Below are positions 1 through 5,396 of a DNA stretch of 5,760 nucleotides, piece by piece. The position numbers and the translations under genes are program-made. How positions within the stretch are numbered: position 1 is the stretch's first letter; the number at the start of each line of letters is the position of its first letter. The DNA lies in NCBI GenBank assembly GCA_029259995.1, contig JAJDEC010000081.1, positions 1 through 5,760 of the forward strand, given 5' to 3'. Below the pieces are notes generated by a model that did no database searches, was not told the DNA's origin, and saw nothing but the letters and a program-made list of their open reading frames with translations. The DNA is from Phycisphaerae bacterium. Lineage in GTDB: Bacteria; Planctomycetota; Phycisphaerae; UBA1845; UTPLA1.

Positions 1-798
1 CGGCCGGCCTCGACACTCCGCCCAGCTGAGCCGTGATCCCGCGATCGTCGTCAGCGGCGGGGCCCAGTGTCGGTCGATCAATTCCATCGCATGTGCCTTC
101 GCGTCGAAGGCCGTCCCGATGGGATGCTGCGGCGATGCGTCGTCGACGAGGCCGTGACAGGCGCGAAGCGCGGGGGCGTCGCGTCGGGCGCTCGCGTCGT
201 CGGCGATTCGTTTGACGGCGGACGCGGCGCGCGGCGAGTTGCCGAAACAATCCAGATAGTCGCTCAACAACTCGTACTCGACGGCCAGCAGCGGATCATC
301 CCAGGCGCGATTCGATGACAGTCGCATTAACTTGCTCGTGAGGACGCGATAGGCGGCTTCGGCGCGCACGCGCGGGACCGTCGATTCGTTAATCGCGCGC
401 TCCGTCTGAAGCATCAGATACGACGGCGCGATGCCGTCGATCGATGCCGCGAGGTATTGCGTTCGAAGAATGGCGAGTTCCAGGCGCGGATCGAGGAGCG
501 GGGCTGACGGATTCGCTTCGACCGACTCGATCAGGCTTGTCAGACGACGGAACGCGCCGGCTTCATAGACGAGGAATCCCATCGGATCGTCGATGGCGAA
601 TTGAGGGATTGTTCGCAGGCGCTGCCATTCAGCGATGGCCGTTGCCGTCGCGTCGGGCGCGATGCCTTCGGGGGGCGGCTGGGTTTGAGCGCCTGCCCGT
701 TGCGAGCCAAGGAGCAGCACGATGATTGCGCATAACGCGGGCGAGATTCCGCGACATGTGATGACGAAAAGTCTTGCTGTTCCCGGGATCGGTGACAT
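1..798 (-). CDS. Exported protein of unknown function, C-terminus beyond the left edge
   Basis: I do not recognise this protein. The minus-strand frame is open from an ATG at 796-798 to the window edge, giving 266 codons with no stop. The N-terminus reads as a Sec signal peptide: a basic stretch with R9 and R16, a hydrophobic core at about residues 21-31 (ALCAIIVLLLG), and a likely signal peptidase I site after A37 in AGA-Q. There is no lipobox cysteine at the cleavage site, so it should not be a substrate of the upstream LspA. A proline-rich linker (PPPEG) follows, then a region rich in Ala, Leu and Arg that looks mostly helical, with scattered Trp and Tyr. Helical repeats are possible, but I cannot show a period. 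It begins 37 nt after the lspA stop on the same strand, so it is probably the third gene of that operon. No strong Shine-Dalgarno is visible before the ATG. The exported, coding call is well supported by the long open frame; function is unknown. Confidence 0.75.
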   Translation of the reverse strand, partial: MSPIPGTARLFVITCRGISPALCAIIVLLLGSQRAGAQTQPPPEGIAPDATATAIAEWQRLRTIPQFAIDDPMGFLVYEAGAFRRLTSLIESVEANPSAPLLDPRLELAILRTQYLAASIDGIAPSYLMLQTERAINESTVPRVRAEAAYRVLTSKLMRLSSNRAWDDPLLAVEYELLSDYLDCFGNSPRAASAVKRIADDASARRDAPALRACHGLVDDASPQHPIGTAFDAKAHAMELIDRHWAPPLTTIAGSRLSWAECRGRP

Positions 799-835
799 CG
801 AATGGAATTGTCGCGGAAGCAATCCCCCACGGCAA

Positions 836-1630
836 TCAGGCTGTGTTGGCTTCGGGCCCGCCGGAAACGGAGTCAGCCAGCTTCGCCGCCAGCTGCTCAG
901 CACGATGCTGGCGATGATCCGACCAGAAACACATGAGCAGCATAAGGACTCCGAACACGAGCAGGGCGTCTGCGACGTTGAAGATCCAGGGCCACAGCTC
1001 GTAGGATCCGAGCTTTGCCTCGATCTTGACGAAGTCCCGGACGACGGGCTGATGGCTCGATCTGGATTGATCGATGCTCGATGCGCTGAACTGCTCCGAT
1101 CGATTCGCGTTGGGACGGCGAATCTGGATGATTCGCTCGCTCGGCGGCTCTTCCAGATCGCCGATGATCCGATAGCCGTTCGACAAGTAGGCGACATAGG
1201 CCTCCTGTGTCGTTCTGTCGTACAGGTTGCCGAGGGCGCCGCCAAGGACGAGGCCCAGTGCGATGTGCATGGACCATCGCTTGGTGCCGGCATTGGCAAA
1301 GAGATAGAGCACGAACATCAATGCCAGCACGGATGCGCCGACAAAGACGGGCGCCATGCCGGCGCCGAGCCCGAACAAGGCCCCGGGATTCAGGGATAAC
1401 TGCAGACTGCAGAGATTCTTGATGACAAGCCTGGGTTTGTGCGGATCAAGCGTGCTGAACGCCCAGTCCTTTGTCCACAGGTCGATCACCAACCCGACGA
1501 TGGCGACGAGCCAAAGGCGCAAATGACTCGGCACATGCAGAATGGCGCTGCGATCCATCGTTGTCGCCACGCCGTCATTCTCGGAATGCCTGGAAGATTC
1601 GACAGGTTCGGTGCTTTCGAGAGTCGTCAT
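836..1630 (-). CDS. lspA: Lipoprotein signal peptidase (signal peptidase II) with a long insertion
   Basis: LspA is the inner-membrane aspartyl protease that removes the signal peptide from prolipoproteins after diacylglyceryl transfer to the lipobox cysteine. From the chosen start it has 264 residues. Hydrophobic segments lie at about 37-58, 88-112, 121-137 and 214-235, matching the four-helix family plan. Family motifs are clear: D50 in the first helix (VIDLWTK), N81 in LNPGALF, GGALGNLYDR at 130-139 with catalytic D138, and FNVAD at 217-221 with catalytic D221. The two catalytic aspartates are 83 residues apart, against 19 in E. coli LspA, because a hydrophilic stretch of about 60 residues (roughly 140-196) precedes VRDF. 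The start at 1628-1630 is chosen because it has GGAG four nt upstream and overlaps the upstream stop as ATGA, which suggests translational coupling. A longer start at 1693 lies within the upstream gene, and an internal Met at residue 25 lacks a ribosome site. Identity is firm. Confidence 0.95.
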   Translation of the reverse strand: MTTLESTEPVESSRHSENDGVATTMDRSAILHVPSHLRLWLVAIVGLVIDLWTKDWAFSTLDPHKPRLVIKNLCSLQLSLNPGALFGLGAGMAPVFVGASVLALMFVLYLFANAGTKRWSMHIALGLVLGGALGNLYDRTTQEAYVAYLSNGYRIIGDLEEPPSERIIQIRRPNANRSEQFSASSIDQSRSSHQPVVRDFVKIEAKLGSYELWPWIFNVADALLVFGVLMLLMCFWSDHRQHRAEQLAAKLADSVSGGPEANTA

Positions 1631-2208
1631 TTCGCTCCGTTGCGTCCGCCCAATTCCTGCGTGCGCTTGTATTCGATGCAGTAGGAAGCCCATGGCTTCG
1701 CCCGCAGCCGCGCCTTGGAAATCGACTGATGCGTTGCGATGCAGACGCCGTATGTCTCATCCTGAATGCGTTTGAGGGCGTCGTCAATTTCCTTCAGCAG
1801 GTTACGCTCGTTCTGAATCAGGCTGATCGAGAATTCCTGTTCGTAGTTGTCCGTGCCGATGTCGGCCATGTGGATCGGCATCTGCGACAAATCGCCGGCG
1901 GCCTCGCTGCGGTTCTTGCGCAACGCTTCGCTTTCCATCGTCTGAACGTTCCCGAACAACTCTTTGCGTTTTTCGAGAAGCTTCTTGCGAAAGTAAGCGA
2001 GTTCTTCCGGACGCAGACTCGTCTTCGGCAGCGGCTTCGGAACTTCGATCCGCCCGGTTCCATTATCCCCGACAGCTTTGCGACGAGATCGCTTTGTCGT
2101 TTTTCGCTTCGCCGGCGCTTTGGCCGGTTTCTCAGGCTCCTTGCGGTCATTCAGCAGGTGCGGGGGTACCAATCGTTTCAGTTCTTCAACCGTTCGGCGG
2201 CTAGTCAA
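1627..2208 (-). CDS. DksA/TraR-family regulator with an incomplete zinc finger
   Basis: Proteins of this family bind the secondary channel of RNA polymerase and adjust promoter output. This one has 193 residues from the chosen TTG. Residues 29-44 form a strongly basic, probably disordered stretch rich in Lys and Arg. A coiled-coil-like region runs from about 66 to 150, with an acidic turn (HMADIGTDNYEQE, 113-125) where family members carry tip aspartates, here D116 and D120. The C-terminal finger region YGVC...ISKARL...PWASYC (153-177) is typical, but only C156 and C177 remain: T159 and Y180 occupy the other two expected Cys positions, so tetrahedral zinc binding by four Cys is not possible. 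The TTG at 2206-2208 is chosen because GGAGGG lies six nt upstream; the frame stays open to another TTG at 2283 that has no comparable site. The gene overlaps lspA by four nt. The family call is strong; which RNA polymerase function it has is unknown. Confidence 0.9.
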   Translation of the reverse strand: MTSRRTVEELKRLVPPHLLNDRKEPEKPAKAPAKRKTTKRSRRKAVGDNGTGRIEVPKPLPKTSLRPEELAYFRKKLLEKRKELFGNVQTMESEALRKNRSEAAGDLSQMPIHMADIGTDNYEQEFSISLIQNERNLLKEIDDALKRIQDETYGVCIATHQSISKARLRAKPWASYCIEYKRTQELGGRNGAK

Positions 2209-2214
2209 CGATAT

Positions 2215-2220
2215 CCCTCC
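2215..2220 (-). promoter_or_regulatory. Shine-Dalgarno site that fixes the TTG start of the DksA-like gene
   Basis: On the minus strand the bases read GGAGGG, followed by ATATCG and then TTG at 2208-2206. Match and spacing are close to ideal, and no ATG occurs nearby in frame. This is the main argument for starting the protein here and not at the TTG at 2283. Confidence 0.75.
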
Positions 2221-2254
2221 GGGAATTCGTTCGAACCAATGTGGCCTTGCGGTA

Positions 2255-2276
2255 GTGACGACCACCTTGTCGTCAC
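2255..2276 (-). promoter_or_regulatory. 8-bp hairpin in the leader of the DksA-like gene
   Basis: The perfect inverted repeat GTGACGAC / GTCGTCAC is separated by six bases. It lies about 35 nt upstream of the Shine-Dalgarno site of the DksA-like gene. There is no U-tract, so it is not an intrinsic terminator. It could be an operator, an RNA stability element or a protein-binding hairpin; the sequence alone does not decide. Confidence 0.45.
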
Positions 2277-2334
2277 CCTCCAATTACCGCGGCGTTACTC
2301 GGGCAAGGGGCTTTACCCCCGCCAGAGCCTTGCT

Positions 2335-2364
2335 AGTATAAGAAACGTCAAAAAAGGGTGTCAA
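2335..2364 (-). promoter_or_regulatory. Sigma70-type promoter for the dksA-like/lspA operon
   Basis: On the minus strand a perfect TTGACA (2364-2359) is followed after 18 nt by TATACT (2340-2335), one mismatch from the consensus TATAAT. Transcription would begin near 2328, leaving a leader of about 120 nt before the TTG start. The orientation and position fit the operon that follows. This is the best promoter in the window. Confidence 0.85.
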
Positions 2365-2492
2365 TCCCGTTATATCGGTCCTTGCATCATAATTGTCACC
2401 AATTCCCCAAACTCACAGGATTCTCGCTCCTTTAGGCGACAGAATACGCCTTCTTGCGTAATCAACCCCATAGTTAGGAATGACACTACGTT
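2365..2492 (+). other. Upstream region of tgt, no clear promoter
   Basis: This non-coding stretch separates the two divergent operons and is more AT-rich than its surroundings. It must contain or adjoin the tgt promoter, but I find no convincing -35/-10 pair on the plus strand: TTGTCA at 2393-2398 has no matching -10, and CATAAT at 2388-2393 has no -35. An in-frame stop (TGA, 2481-2483) limits how far upstream tgt can start. A six-codon ORF, ATG at 2480 to TGA at 2498-2500 (MTLRFV), overlaps the tgt start in another frame. Confidence 0.4.
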
Positions 2493-3614
2493 TTGTTTGA
2501 ATTCCATGTTCATCATTCTGACGGCCAAACTCACGGGCGAACCGGAACGCTTTCGACGCCGCACGGCGACATCAATACACCCGTGTTCATGCCCGTCGGA
2601 ACGCGCGGCAGCGTCAAAGGGCTGACGCCGGAACAACTTGATGGCGTTGGTTCCGAGATCATTCTCGCCAACACGTATCATCTCGCGCTGCGACCGGGCG
2701 CGGAGATTGTTCGCGATCTCGGGGGCCTGCATGAATTCAACGGCTGGAAAGGCCCCATCCTGACGGACAGCGGTGGCTTTCAGGTCTTCAGCCTCGCAAC
2801 ACTGAACGCCGTCGATGACGACGGCGTGTCGTTTCAATCGCATATTGACGGCGCAAAAATGCGTCTCGATCCCGCTGCGTCCATCGATATCCAACAAAAG
2901 CTCGGCGCCGACATCATCATGGCCTTCGACGAATGTCCCGCGCTTCCGGCAGACAAGGCGAAACTCGAACGCGCCGTCGATCGAACCATTCGATGGGCCA
3001 GGCAATGCCGCGACGCCAAGACGCGCGACGATCAGGCCCTTTTTGCGATTGTGCAGGGCGGCCTGGACGTGGACATCCGCCTGCAATGCCTCGACGCGCT
3101 CGTCGAATTGGATTTCCCCGGCTACGCCGTCGGCGGTCTTTCCGTCGGCGAAGACCCGCTGGAAATGGCCGAATGCCTGAGAGCGATCGCCCATCGCATG
3201 CCCACCGACAAGCCAAGATACCTGATGGGCGTGGGGCGACCGATCGATATCGTGCGGGCCGTCGCGGCCGGAATCGACATGTTCGATTGCGTCATGCCGA
3301 CGCGAAACGGTCGGAACAGCTTCGCATTCACGGAAGCCGGCGTCCTGCGGCTTCGCAATGCGAAATTCAAGCTGGATACGTCGCCACTGGACCCGGAATG
3401 CGACTGCTATTGCTGCCGGACGTTCAGCCGGGGCTATCTGCGGCACCTGTTTCTGGCGGACGAGATGCTGGGGCCGATCATGGTTTCCCTGCACAACATC
3501 TCACATTATCATCGCCTGATTCGACGGATTCGTGACGCCATCGCGAGCGACAGTCTCGCCGCGCTATTGGCCGAAATGGAGTCGCGCGAGATCGCGGCGG
3601 CCCAAACTGGATAA
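2493..3614 (+). CDS. tgt: tRNA-guanine(34) transglycosylase (queuosine biosynthesis)
   Basis: Tgt swaps the wobble guanine of GUN-anticodon tRNAs (Asp, Asn, His, Tyr) for preQ1, a step of queuosine synthesis in the cytoplasm. The 373 residues match the bacterial length (375 in E. coli). Visible landmarks are FMPVGT (32-37), the NTYHL segment (60-64), LTDSGGFQVFS (90-100) with catalytic D92, and MAFDEC (143-148) with substrate-binding D146 and the Cys typical of bacterial enzymes. Further on are IVQGG, GYAVGGLSVGE (210-220), YLMGVGRP, and nucleophile D265 in MFDCVMPTR. The zinc site is C303, C305, C308 and H334. All catalytic and zinc residues are present. The start is unusual: TTG is the only usable start after the in-frame TGA at 2481, and AGGA lies 13 nt upstream, a long spacing. 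The next gene, yajC, begins 14 nt after the stop, as in the common tgt-yajC operon. Identity is firm; the exact N-terminus is not. Confidence 0.96.
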   Translation: MFEFHVHHSDGQTHGRTGTLSTPHGDINTPVFMPVGTRGSVKGLTPEQLDGVGSEIILANTYHLALRPGAEIVRDLGGLHEFNGWKGPILTDSGGFQVFSLATLNAVDDDGVSFQSHIDGAKMRLDPAASIDIQQKLGADIIMAFDECPALPADKAKLERAVDRTIRWARQCRDAKTRDDQALFAIVQGGLDVDIRLQCLDALVELDFPGYAVGGLSVGEDPLEMAECLRAIAHRMPTDKPRYLMGVGRPIDIVRAVAAGIDMFDCVMPTRNGRNSFAFTEAGVLRLRNAKFKLDTSPLDPECDCYCCRTFSRGYLRHLFLADEMLGPIMVSLHNISHYHRLIRRIRDAIASDSLAALLAEMESREIAAAQTG

Positions 3615-3628
3615 AGGTCCTATTCCGA

Positions 3629-3982
3629 ATGTTGACCCAACTGATGATTCTCGCGCAGGAAACGACAACCACCAATGAACCGGCCCCGGGCGGTCTGTCA
3701 CAGCTCCTCCCGCTGTTCGCCGTCTTCGGATTGTTTATCTACTTCATGCTGATTCGACCGCAGTCGAAGGAGCGGAAGAAGTTCGAGGCCTTGCTGGCGT
3801 CGATCAAGAAGAACGATCGTGTCGTGACGAAGGGGGGCATCATCGGAACTGTCGCTTCGGTTCGCGATGATGAAATGACGCTCAAAGTGGATGAGTCGAG
3901 CAACACGAAGATCACGTTCCGGCGTGATGCAATCGCGCATGTCCTTTCGAAAGACACGCCCGCCGAAAAGGATGCGAGCTGA
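3629..3982 (+). CDS. yajC: Preprotein translocase accessory subunit YajC
   Basis: YajC is a small single-pass membrane protein that associates with SecD-SecF and the SecYEG channel. The 117-residue length is normal for the family (110 in E. coli). It has a short N-terminal tail, a Gly/Pro turn (PAPGG, 18-22), one membrane segment at about 24-42 (LSQLLPLFAVFGLFIYFML), the family signature IRPQ right after it (42-45), a basic stretch (KERKK), and the cytoplasmic motif NDRVVTKGGIIGTV (62-75). The start ATG is preceded by AAAGG about 11 nt upstream, overlapping the tgt stop region, so the two genes are very likely co-transcribed. In most bacteria secD and secF follow; here a gene-free, repeat-rich stretch follows. 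I see no clear intrinsic terminator behind yajC. Confidence 0.95.
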   Translation: MLTQLMILAQETTTTNEPAPGGLSQLLPLFAVFGLFIYFMLIRPQSKERKKFEALLASIKKNDRVVTKGGIIGTVASVRDDEMTLKVDESSNTKITFRRDAIAHVLSKDTPAEKDAS

Positions 3983-4068
3983 TCGCGCACGGTTCCGGCG
4001 ATTGCCTTCCGCGCGTGCAGTTAGCACCGACGTGTCGTCACGGCGGAGTCATCGAACTGTTTGTGGTC

Positions 4069-4280
4069 CGAGGCTGTCCGGGAATTCGGGACAGAGAGTC
4101 CCATGCATCGGGCTGTCGAAGAACATCAATATTATCAGCGTGAACCTCGCTCCAAGGGAGCGCCGGATCGTAGCCACGGGTGGAGCGCAGACCGCGGAGC
4201 GGTCGAAGCGCAACTCGTGGAATGCGTCGTATTCCTTTGTTTCCGCCCCGAAGGGGCGGCGGAATTCCCGGACAGCCTCG
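4069..4280. repeat. MITE-like element with 19-nt terminal inverted repeats and internal hairpins
   Basis: CGAGGCTGTCCGGGAATTC at 4069-4087 recurs as its exact reverse complement at 4262-4280, so a 212-nt segment is bounded by perfect 19-nt inverted repeats. Pairing continues imperfectly outward for about ten more positions. Inside are short stems: CGCTCC/GGAGCG (4148-4162), GACCGC/GCGGTC (4190-4204), GGAAT/ATTCC (4219-4235) and CCGCCCC/GGGGCGG (4243-4259). Three of these have 3-nt loops. The left repeat can also fold on itself (CTGTCC/GGACAG, 4074-4094). I see no transposase gene and no obvious target duplication at the ends. A non-autonomous mobile element or an abundant intergenic repeat are both possible. 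Reading frames that cross it are low-complexity Arg/Pro/Gly artefacts of the hairpins. Confidence 0.6.
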
Positions 4281-4387
4281 ATCCGCCAAAGCCACCACAC
4301 CCCGTTGCCCGATATCCTGTTTTCCGAGGCTGCCACGGCCGATCTGCCGATGTAGTAAGTGTTGAGCCGGGCTCGAGTTGGGCCCGA
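4281..4387. other. Gene-free stretch between the repeat element and the next promoter
   Basis: No coding region is supported here. TCCGAGGCTG at 4323-4332 repeats ten bases (4067-4076) that overlap the left end of the 212-nt element, so this may be a remnant of a related end. A short inverted repeat, GAGCC/GGCTC, lies at 4364-4374. The stretch 3983-4068 after yajC likewise holds only weak 4-5 bp stems and no gene or convincing terminator. Confidence 0.4.
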
Positions 4388-4418
4388 TTGCAATCTCGCG
4401 GTTCGCCCGGGTTATAAT
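4388..4418 (+). promoter_or_regulatory. Probable promoter of the small exported protein gene
   Basis: A perfect TATAAT lies at 4413-4418. The best -35 candidate is TTGCAA at 4388-4393, matching four of six consensus bases at a 19-nt spacing, which is long. Transcription would start near 4425, about 60 nt before the ATG. The perfect -10 right upstream of a gene supports the call; the -35 is weak. Confidence 0.6.
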
Positions 4419-4487
4419 ACCGCGTGGCCAAAGCGCCGTTGTGCGTTTGGGAGCCCTCGCAAGCCAACCTGGAGGTATCAAAACGTC

Positions 4488-4943
4488 ATGCGTTTCCTAA
4501 GCAATCATCGTGGATTTGTCCGATCGTTCGCCGTCGTCCTGATCGCCGCGGGCGCAATTCTTGCCGTCACGCAGATGAATCAGGCACAGACGCAAGGCCC
4601 CGTCTCCGGTCGCCAGCCGATCATCACGAATCAGTTCTCCGCAACGACGGGTGGATCGCTCCAACAACGGGCGCCTGGGAATCAAGTTCAGCTGGGCCTG
4701 CAGGAAGCGACCGGCGGCTCAACGTTCCTCGTCGGCGACGCCACGCCGCCCGAGCCCAAGTTCCTTTCGGAAACCATCGAGCTGCTTTTCCTGGAATTGC
4801 TCGATCAGATTTCCCAGATCTTCAGTAGTCTCAACCTGCTCGCCGGCGGCAACCCGCTTTCGGGTCTGTTGGGAGGCACCGGCGGACTGGGCAGCCTCTT
4901 CGGCGGCCTGACGGGCGGTACGGGTACCATCCCGATTTCGTAG
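4488..4943 (+). CDS. Small exported Gly-rich protein of unknown function
   Basis: I do not recognise this 151-residue protein. It starts with a basic n-region (MRFLSNHRGFVR), a hydrophobic core at about 14-28 (FAVVLIAAGAILAVT) and a likely signal peptidase I cleavage after A33 (NQA-QTQ), so it is probably secreted or periplasmic. Residues 34-90 are rich in Gln, Gly, Ser, Thr and Pro and look disordered. Residues 91-118 form a probable amphipathic helix rich in Leu, Ile, Phe and Glu (SETIELLFLELLDQISQIF). The tail (119-147) is Gly/Leu-rich with repeated GGLG/GLLGG/GGT motifs, and the protein ends in TIPIS. The ATG has GGAGG 12 nt upstream, a good site at long spacing, and no other in-frame start is better placed. 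With its own promoter and a strong terminator it seems to be a single-gene transcript inserted where secD usually lies. Coding is supported by the signal peptide, ribosome site and terminator. Confidence 0.75.
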   Translation: MRFLSNHRGFVRSFAVVLIAAGAILAVTQMNQAQTQGPVSGRQPIITNQFSATTGGSLQQRAPGNQVQLGLQEATGGSTFLVGDATPPEPKFLSETIELLFLELLDQISQIFSSLNLLAGGNPLSGLLGGTGGLGSLFGGLTGGTGTIPIS

Positions 4944-4971
4944 TCTGCTGCAAAATCGAATACGCGAACTC

Positions 4972-5004
4972 AAAAGGCGGAGCCATTGGCCCCGCCTTTT
5001 TTTT
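4972..5004 (+). terminator. Strong Rho-independent terminator after the small exported protein gene
   Basis: AAAAGGCGG (4972-4980) pairs with CCGCCTTTT (4992-5000). One mismatch and an inner GCC/GGC pair close an ATT loop. A run of eight T (4997-5004) follows. It lies 29 nt after the stop codon. The A-run on the other side means it could also work for minus-strand transcripts. Confidence 0.92.
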
Positions 5005-5070
5005 GTTCATCACGGACTTGCGGGGCGACGGCATATCACGCGCTGGAAGTTGGATTGTGCGCCGCGAAGA

Positions 5071-5314
5071 ATCCCAAAGGGATCCATGGAGAATTGCCCG
5101 GGCGAGTGATCCCGGAGGGATCTTTTGAAAATAGCCCAGCGATTTATCGCTGGGGCACGCAGCACCAAACACCAATTTCCGTCCCGTAGGGACAGAATGC
5201 GTGCCACGCGACTGGCACACGCCGTCCCTCCAGGACGGCAATGCGCAGGATAGCGCTCATCGCAATCCCAGCCTTGAAAAGGCTAGGCTATTTTCATGTC
5301 GTCCCTGCCGGGAC
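5071..5314. repeat. String of eight short hairpins forming two inverted module copies
   Basis: Perfect or near-perfect stems follow one another: ATCCC/GGGAT (5071-5083), GATCCC/GGGATC (5108-5122), CCCAGCGAT/ATCGCTGGG (5135-5154), GTCCC/GGGAC (5181-5193), GTGCCA/TGGCAC (5201-5218), GCCGTCC/GGACGGC (5221-5239), AGCCTT/AAGGCT with outer pairs (5267-5287), and GTCCC/GGGAC (5301-5314). The module CCC/GGG hairpin, linker, TGAAAATAGCC and AGC-type hairpin appears on the plus strand at 5108-5154 and inverted at 5267-5314. No gene is supported here. From memory, similar strings are common between genes in Planctomycetota and Verrucomicrobiota; mechanism and origin are not visible from this window. Confidence 0.7.
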
Positions 5315-5396
5315 TTTGTGGAATGCAGACACCGCCTCGACAGGAATCGTCAACGGTCCGCGCAAGCCCGTGAAGAACTTTCTTCTTGAGGCGTAG

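Larger units (their letters stand above)
2209..2328 (-). other. Structured 5' leader of the DksA-like transcript
   Basis: This is the stretch between the predicted transcription start and the TTG. It can form a short GGGG/CCCC hairpin (2307-2319) and a perfect 8-bp stem, GTGACGAC with GTCGTCAC (2255-2262 and 2269-2276, loop of six). Between them (about 2278-2297) lies a stretch resembling the 16S rRNA 530-loop region. A run of codons here is open in frame with the gene, but it has no credible ribosome site. I recognise no known riboswitch. A regulatory role is inferred only from length and structure. Confidence 0.45.

Noticed and set aside
722..1399. Plus-strand open frame of 225 codons opposite lspA
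   Set aside because: It shadows lspA and the 5' end of the exported protein gene, and its composition has no domain or signal.
2365..2492. PreQ1 riboswitch ahead of tgt
   Set aside because: I could not find the expected small pseudoknot pattern or a terminator/antiterminator pair in this stretch, so nothing supports it beyond the gene's pathway.
1471..2625. Long plus-strand open frame of 384 codons
   Set aside because: It lies opposite lspA and the DksA-like gene, both with clear family motifs, and crosses the operon promoter. Its translation has no recognisable domain. It is an antisense shadow caused by GC-rich codon use.
2370..3494. Long minus-strand open frame of 374 codons
   Set aside because: It lies opposite tgt, whose catalytic and zinc residues are all intact. 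The translation has no family features and no ribosome site was evident.
4038..4481. Open frames on both strands across the 212-nt element
   Set aside because: Their products are rich in Arg, Pro, Gly and Ser because they translate hairpin arms. They have no ribosome sites and would overlap each other and the downstream promoter.
4831..5241. Minus-strand open frame of 136 codons over the terminator and hairpin string
   Set aside because: It crosses a strong intrinsic terminator, the small exported protein gene and several palindromes. No start signal or domain is visible.
5071..5314. Possible CRISPR array
   Set aside because: The repeated units are short palindromes with differing sequences and spacing, in both orientations. 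There is no constant repeat with regular spacers and no cas gene nearby.
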